NCBI GenBank assembly: GCA_024280735.1
Contig: JAJRPO010000026.1
Location: 1 to 64,000 of the forward strand
DNA length: 64,000 bases
Origin: Alphaproteobacteria bacterium
Lineage (GTDB): Bacteria > Pseudomonadota > Alphaproteobacteria > Rhodobacterales > Rhodobacteraceae
Direction of reading: 5' to 3'
Shown here in pieces: positions 59,280-64,000 of this stretch. Numbering within the stretch: the stretch's first letter is position 1; every line of letters begins with the position of its first letter. Below the pieces are notes generated by a model. That model was not told the origin of the DNA. It did not search any database and worked only from the letters and a program-made list of their open reading frames with translations. A program made the position numbers and the translations under genes.

Positions 59280-60376
59280 ACTCGTTCCTTTAGCAACCGC
59301 GATATTTCCTGCTCCAACTGCTGCGTTGCTGCGGGGAGCAGGTGGTTGGCCTTAATATAGTGCCTTGCCGCCGATTGCGCCAGTTTTCGGCGGTCTTCGT
59401 CGATCAAAAAACTGTCAATCATCTGGGCATAGGCCTGCAAATCATCCACTGCAACCAATGCGCCACCCTTGCCTATTACGTCGCGCACACCGGGGCGATC
59501 TTGGGCGATAACAGGCAGACCGTGTGACTGGGCCTCCAGATAGACCATGCCAAAAGCCTCGTTCACGCCAGGCCAGACGAACAAGTCTGCCAGGGTCATT
59601 TGGGCGGTGACCTGTAGGTGGGAAAGCTGGCCCATAAACTCCACGCGATTGTCAAATTCTGCAAATAATGCCCGAACTTGATCCCTTTGCGGTCCATCAC
59701 CCGCAATCCTCAATACCCATGGTGATTTCACAAGGCGGAGCGTGTCAGCCAGCACTTGATAAGATGCGAACTTATCACCTGCACGCAGCATTCCAACCGC
59801 TAGCAGAACCCTGTTGCCACCACGTACTAAGCTTGGCGCAGGCAGCGCTTTCTGGTTTAGAAACGGCGGTAGGTTCAGCAAGGCTTGCCCTACTGGCCTG
59901 CCATCCTCAAGCGCGGGTCTGTCACGGTCGGTCATGTAGAAAATACTATGCGCGGCGTCACAGGCGGCCTCCGACAGCTTGGCAAATTGCGCCCATGGGC
60001 CGTTTAACCGCTTGCGGGAGCGGCTCGCCTCTATCAGGATGTAAGGAATATTTAGATGGGCGGCAATCGCTGGCCCCAACAAGTCCGGTGCTTTGTAGTA
60101 GTTATGGTACGTTACCCAGATCTGCCAATTTGTAGACTCTGGCAGGGCCAAAATACGGGTGATCTCTTTTTCCGCTAAGATCAAGAGTTCCTGTTGAGCC
60201 GTTTCGTCACCTTTTCCATCCCAGCTGCGAAACTCGGACACAAGATCGACTTGCGGCTGGCCTGCCATATCCCCGAGCGCGGCCATCAATCCCTGCGCCA
60301 TTGCGCGATCTCCTGAGGGCACAGGATGGTTTGGTGATTTTAGCGGGGCGTAAAAGGCTATGCTCTCCGGAGTCAT
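59276..60376 (-). CDS. Glycosyltransferase, GT4-like
   Basis: VLRIAGDGPQRDQVRALFAEF...VWPGVNEAFGMVYLEAQSHGLPVIA. Confidence 0.88.
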   Translation of the reverse strand: MTPESIAFYAPLKSPNHPVPSGDRAMAQGLMAALGDMAGQPQVDLVSEFRSWDGKGDETAQQELLILAEKEITRILALPESTNWQIWVTYHNYYKAPDLLGPAIAAHLNIPYILIEASRSRKRLNGPWAQFAKLSEAACDAAHSIFYMTDRDRPALEDGRPVGQALLNLPPFLNQKALPAPSLVRGGNRVLLAVGMLRAGDKFASYQVLADTLRLVKSPWVLRIAGDGPQRDQVRALFAEFDNRVEFMGQLSHLQVTAQMTLADLFVWPGVNEAFGMVYLEAQSHGLPVIAQDRPGVRDVIGKGGALVAVDDLQAYAQMIDSFLIDEDRRKLAQSAARHYIKANHLLPAATQQLEQEISRLLKERV

Positions 60377-60377
60377 G

Positions 60378-61619
60378 TTAGACCCCGTCAATGATTCCGT
60401 CCAACCGTGTTGTCAGTTGGTCGATTCCCCGTTGCACCCCGAATTCTGCCTGTAATCGCGCCAATGCGGCCTTGGCCATTGCGCCACGCCCTGCCCCATC
60501 TTGCGCCAAGGACCGCATCGCTGCCGCCAGTTTTGCCGGGTCATCCTTAACCAACAGGCCATGGGTGCCGCTATCGATAAATTCCGGTATCGCCGACACT
60601 GGCGTCGAGAGGATCGGCAGCAGTTGCGAGGCCGCCTCCATCAGAACATTTGGCAGGCCGTCGCGGTCGCCATCCTCGGCAATACGCGAGGGTAAAACAA
60701 ACAGATCAGCAGCGCGCATGGCGGCGATAACCTCTGGCTGGTCACAAGCCCCGCGCCATGTGATCCGGTCGTTCAGGTTCAACCGCTCGGCGTGGGCTTG
60801 CATTTGGTCGTTCAACGCGCCGCCGCCGATATGGGTCCAATGCCAATCCAGATCACTGGGCAATAGAGCAAGTGCATCGAGTAAGCGGTCAAAACCCTTC
60901 TTCTCTACCAAGCGGCCCACCGACATCATATGAAACGAGCCGTCTGACGCGAATTCCCGTTCAGGCGGTTTAGGAAACCGATCAAGGTCAAGGCCATGAT
61001 AAAGCAACTCCATATTGGCCGGGTCAGCCGCCAGCCCTTGCAGGTATTCCGCGCCGAAACCTGTGCAGGTCACGCCAAAGGCAGCACCGTCCGGCCCCGC
61101 AGATAATTTCTCGCGTAATTCCCATTCCGGCGAAGTCCATATGTCTTTGGCATGGGCGGAAAAGCTCCACGGGATGCCGCGCATGATTGCCGCATATCGG
61201 GCAACCGAGGAAGGGGTATGCAGGAAATGGGCGTAGAGTGCCTGGGTTTCTGCGGGGAGTTCATGGGCCATCACACAAGCCTGCCCAAAGCGGCGCATGC
61301 GGTTACGGGTTTTGTCGCGGCGGAAATCCTTGGCCCAAATTTTCCACGCCAACCGGTAGCCCGGAAATTTACGGACCGTCAGCCATGCCCGCAAAACCCG
61401 CAATGGTTCCTGATGCAGATATTCCGGCAGATACCGGATTCTGGCACTGATTTGATCGTGCAGCGGGTGGCGTTTTTTATCTGTCGGGAACCGCAAAGAC
61501 CAAATATCGAACGGGCGGCCACTGCGTTCCAGTGCAGCCAATTCTTGCGCGATGAATGTTTCAGACAGGCGCGGCCAACCTTTGACCACAACAGCCAAAG
61601 CAGGGTTTTTATCAGTCAT
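60378..61619 (-). CDS. Glycosyltransferase family 4 protein
   Basis: SVGRLVEKKGFDRLLDALALL...FVLPSRIAEDGDRDGLPNVLMEAASQLLPIL. Confidence 0.93.
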   Translation of the reverse strand: MTDKNPALAVVVKGWPRLSETFIAQELAALERSGRPFDIWSLRFPTDKKRHPLHDQISARIRYLPEYLHQEPLRVLRAWLTVRKFPGYRLAWKIWAKDFRRDKTRNRMRRFGQACVMAHELPAETQALYAHFLHTPSSVARYAAIMRGIPWSFSAHAKDIWTSPEWELREKLSAGPDGAAFGVTCTGFGAEYLQGLAADPANMELLYHGLDLDRFPKPPEREFASDGSFHMMSVGRLVEKKGFDRLLDALALLPSDLDWHWTHIGGGALNDQMQAHAERLNLNDRITWRGACDQPEVIAAMRAADLFVLPSRIAEDGDRDGLPNVLMEAASQLLPILSTPVSAIPEFIDSGTHGLLVKDDPAKLAAAMRSLAQDGAGRGAMAKAALARLQAEFGVQRGIDQLTTRLDGIIDGV

Positions 61620-62839
61620 ACAGTGGCCTTGATCCGTTTTGGTGGCAGCAGGACATCAACCCGATCAACGATGAATTCCAATCCCGTCAGCAAATCGGGA
61701 TACTGGCCGGTAGAGGGTGGTTTCTGATCTGGCAAACTGCGAATGGCCTCGATCATCACCGCCGCCGATGTGCCGTCACGATCAGGGTCCAGCATCCGCA
61801 CAAGCGACAGTTCTTCTGCCCGAGAGGCGCGGATATACTGTTCCAGCCTTGGTTTTTTGCGCGGCATGATGATCGCAGGTTTGTCAAAAGACAGGATTTC
61901 GCAGAAGGTGTTGTAGCCGCCCATGGCAATCACGCCCTGCGCGCCTGCCATCAGACTTTCCATGCGGGATTCAAAACCCAAGGTAACAACACGGCCATTC
62001 AGTGCCGCAACCCGTTCCTCAAATTCCACACGGGTTTGGCCGGACAAAAACGGGCCATAAATGATATGCGCGCGCGGCATCAAGGTTGGGTCGGCTTCAT
62101 AGGCTTGCAAAACCTGATCCACCAGCAACTCACCATCACCACCCCCGCCCGGCGTTACCAGGATATATGGCTCCTCGTCCCGTTCTGCCTGCCCCGAACT
62201 GTCGCGGCGCAGATAGCCTGTCCAGTGCATGCGGTCATCAACAGAGGCCGGATATTCCAAACCTTCCAGCGGATTATAAATAGACCGCAGGCCATAGACC
62301 CAAATCTCGTCATAAAACTTTGCCATAGCCGACACTGCATCTTTGCGGTCCCATTCCTCGGCCAATGCTTTGCTCTCATCCAGAACATCGCGCAGGCCCA
62401 GCACAATTTTGGAGCTGGTATTTTCCTTGAGCCATTCCAGCGATTCCAGCAACTCACCGCGAAATCCGGTTGGTTCTTTATCAACGATCACCAAATCCGG
62501 CTCAAACTTCTCTACTGCTGTGCGGATCAAGCCGGCGCGCAGTGCTGTGGTTTCGTCTATGTCCAGCCCCAAAGCCTCTGATACATAGGATCCGTCGGTC
62601 ATCTTGGTCACACCGGGCAGGCGGATATGGTCCACTCGTTCGGGGAATGTAAAACGGCCCGCAACCGGTGAACCCGTCAGAATCAGGGCGGACAATTGAT
62701 CATTTGCTTTGGTTAACGCACCCGCAATGGTACGCGAGCGGCGCAAGTGGCCCAGCCCGAAAGTGTCATGGCTATAGAGCAGTACACGCGGTGCCCGCGC
62801 CTCAACAAACCCGCCATTTGTCTGGTCGGAATAGTTCAA
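61616..62839 (-). CDS. MurG-like glycosyltransferase family protein
   Basis: VLLYSHDTFGLGHLRRSRTIAGALT; VTPGGGGDG; MGGYNTFCEILSFDKPAIIMPR. Confidence 0.9.
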   Translation of the reverse strand: MNYSDQTNGGFVEARAPRVLLYSHDTFGLGHLRRSRTIAGALTKANDQLSALILTGSPVAGRFTFPERVDHIRLPGVTKMTDGSYVSEALGLDIDETTALRAGLIRTAVEKFEPDLVIVDKEPTGFRGELLESLEWLKENTSSKIVLGLRDVLDESKALAEEWDRKDAVSAMAKFYDEIWVYGLRSIYNPLEGLEYPASVDDRMHWTGYLRRDSSGQAERDEEPYILVTPGGGGDGELLVDQVLQAYEADPTLMPRAHIIYGPFLSGQTRVEFEERVAALNGRVVTLGFESRMESLMAGAQGVIAMGGYNTFCEILSFDKPAIIMPRKKPRLEQYIRASRAEELSLVRMLDPDRDGTSAAVMIEAIRSLPDQKPPSTGQYPDLLTGLEFIVDRVDVLLPPKRIKATV

Positions 62840-62983
62840 ATCTCAGCCCTTCACTTCCCATAGCGCGCAAGACAGCGGGTTGCAGAACAACCTCTGAACC
62901 CGCATCATACTGGTACTTCCAGTTTTAACCATGGTCAATTCCCGTGTCCTCACAGACCAAAACGAACCCTTGGCCTGACGGTT

Positions 62984-63013
62984 GTTATAAAGCTTGTATA
63001 AATACCACGACAA
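62984..63013 (-). promoter_or_regulatory. Candidate promoter of the glycosyltransferase operon
   Basis: Minus strand TTGTCG-N18-TATAAC. Confidence 0.4.
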
Positions 63014-63158
63014 CCCTGTTTCGAACGATTTATTCAGTGTCACATTGTCTTGACGTGCAGTGACATTAAATAGATTTTACAAATCTGTGATTAACGCGGA
63101 TACTTAGCCCAGAGTTTTCGGGCAAAACCCCCGACGAACGACAGCAGGCCTTAGAAAT

Positions 63159-64000
63159 ATGCAAAGATACACTATGATCATTATGCGATTTGCACGACTA
63201 ATTTTGACAGCCGCGGTGTTGCTTGCTTTGGCAGGGCCGACACTAGCACAAGACTCCGTCGATCCTATGGCGCAAATTGTAAAATCGGCCAGCGAGGCCG
63301 GCTTGAAAGTTATTGTTATTGAAAGCGCCGGAAACGCCGCTGAAGCAGGATTGGAGCCTGAGGAGTCAAAAGAATCTTTTTTCATGACCACTCAGAAACG
63401 CGTGGATGCTTTTCGGGATCGCTTATCTGAGCAACTTTCCCGCGCGCCGGCTTTGATCGAAGAAGTCATCTATATCACCAATTACGCCAGCCCAACGGGG
63501 CATTATTCCAAATATTTTGTCATCCTCATTTGGACTATGGCGCTGCTCCTTATTGCTGAACAAATCGTGCGCAACGGTCTGGGGCGGCCCATTTTTGGAA
63601 AATGGTTTGTGGGTTTGCAGACCGATAACCCCATAGGCTACGCCCAAAAATTGCCTGTTTTGCTGCTGCGCAGCTTAATGGCGGTGGTTGCCCTGACACT
63701 GGTTGTGGTTATTTCCTATGCCTTGGGGCGGGTGATTTTTGGCAAAGCAGACAATGATATTGTCCGCCTCACGGTTGCCTATATCTATGCCACTTATTTT
63801 ATGTCCAGAGGTGTGGTTTTCTTGTGGCGGATGATCCTTGCGCCTTACCTCGAACAATATCGCATTCCTCATTTTTCTGACACAGACGCCCGTAAGCTGT
63901 TTTATTGGCTGCTTATCGTCTCCAGCTTTGCAATTACTTCCTTAAACTTCGTAAACTGGATTCAAGAACTGGGTATGGGCTATGATATTTATGCCTTGCT
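63159..64000 (+). CDS. Membrane protein with signal peptide, 3' truncated by window edge; possibly MscS-family
   Basis: Open from ATG 63159 to the window end: MQRYTMIIMRFARLILTAAVLLALAGPTLAQDSVDPMAQIVKSASEAGLKVIVIES..., multiple TM. Absent from the ORF track because there is no stop. Confidence 0.65.
   Translation, partial: MQRYTMIIMRFARLILTAAVLLALAGPTLAQDSVDPMAQIVKSASEAGLKVIVIESAGNAAEAGLEPEESKESFFMTTQKRVDAFRDRLSEQLSRAPALIEEVIYITNYASPTGHYSKYFVILIWTMALLLIAEQIVRNGLGRPIFGKWFVGLQTDNPIGYAQKLPVLLLRSLMAVVALTLVVVISYALGRVIFGKADNDIVRLTVAYIYATYFMSRGVVFLWRMILAPYLEQYRIPHFSDTDARKLFYWLLIVSSFAITSLNFVNWIQELGMGYDIYAL

Overview
A 64-kb chromosomal segment with alphaproteobacterial (Rhodobacterales/Roseobacter-like) gene content. 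Lineage is inferred from gene order and protein sequence, not from a search. Left part: the str (rpsL-rpsG-fusA-tuf) and S10 (rpsJ-rplC-rplD-rplW // rplB-rpsS-rplV-rpsC-rplP) ribosomal operons, all on the minus strand. This block carries several insertions. (i) A plus-strand two-gene DUF262 (ParB/GmrS-like) + HEPN-type module sits between rplW and rplB. It splits the S10 operon into two halves, each ending in its own minus-strand intrinsic terminator. (ii) The 3' end of an IS3-family transposase lies just past rplP. (iii) A secreted DUF4189-type gene is translationally coupled (ATGA) to rpsL inside the str operon. The rest includes an RTX/Hint secreted protein, a dpp-type peptide ABC transporter, ETF-QO, isoprenoid and PHB genes, RNase R, MlaA/MlaC, an unlinked type I secretion pair, a RidA/GDPD/FemAB-like operon, a ferredoxin reductase and AlkB, MutY, DsbA, CaiB, and a tightly coupled seven-gene glycosyltransferase/deacetylase/phosphatase/methyltransferase operon. 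The strongest candidate for an under-described system is the DUF262-HEPN module at 3202-4879. Next are the glycosyltransferase operon at 56323-62839 and structured RNA spacers in the ribosomal operons. No CRISPR array, rRNA or tRNA was recognised by eye.
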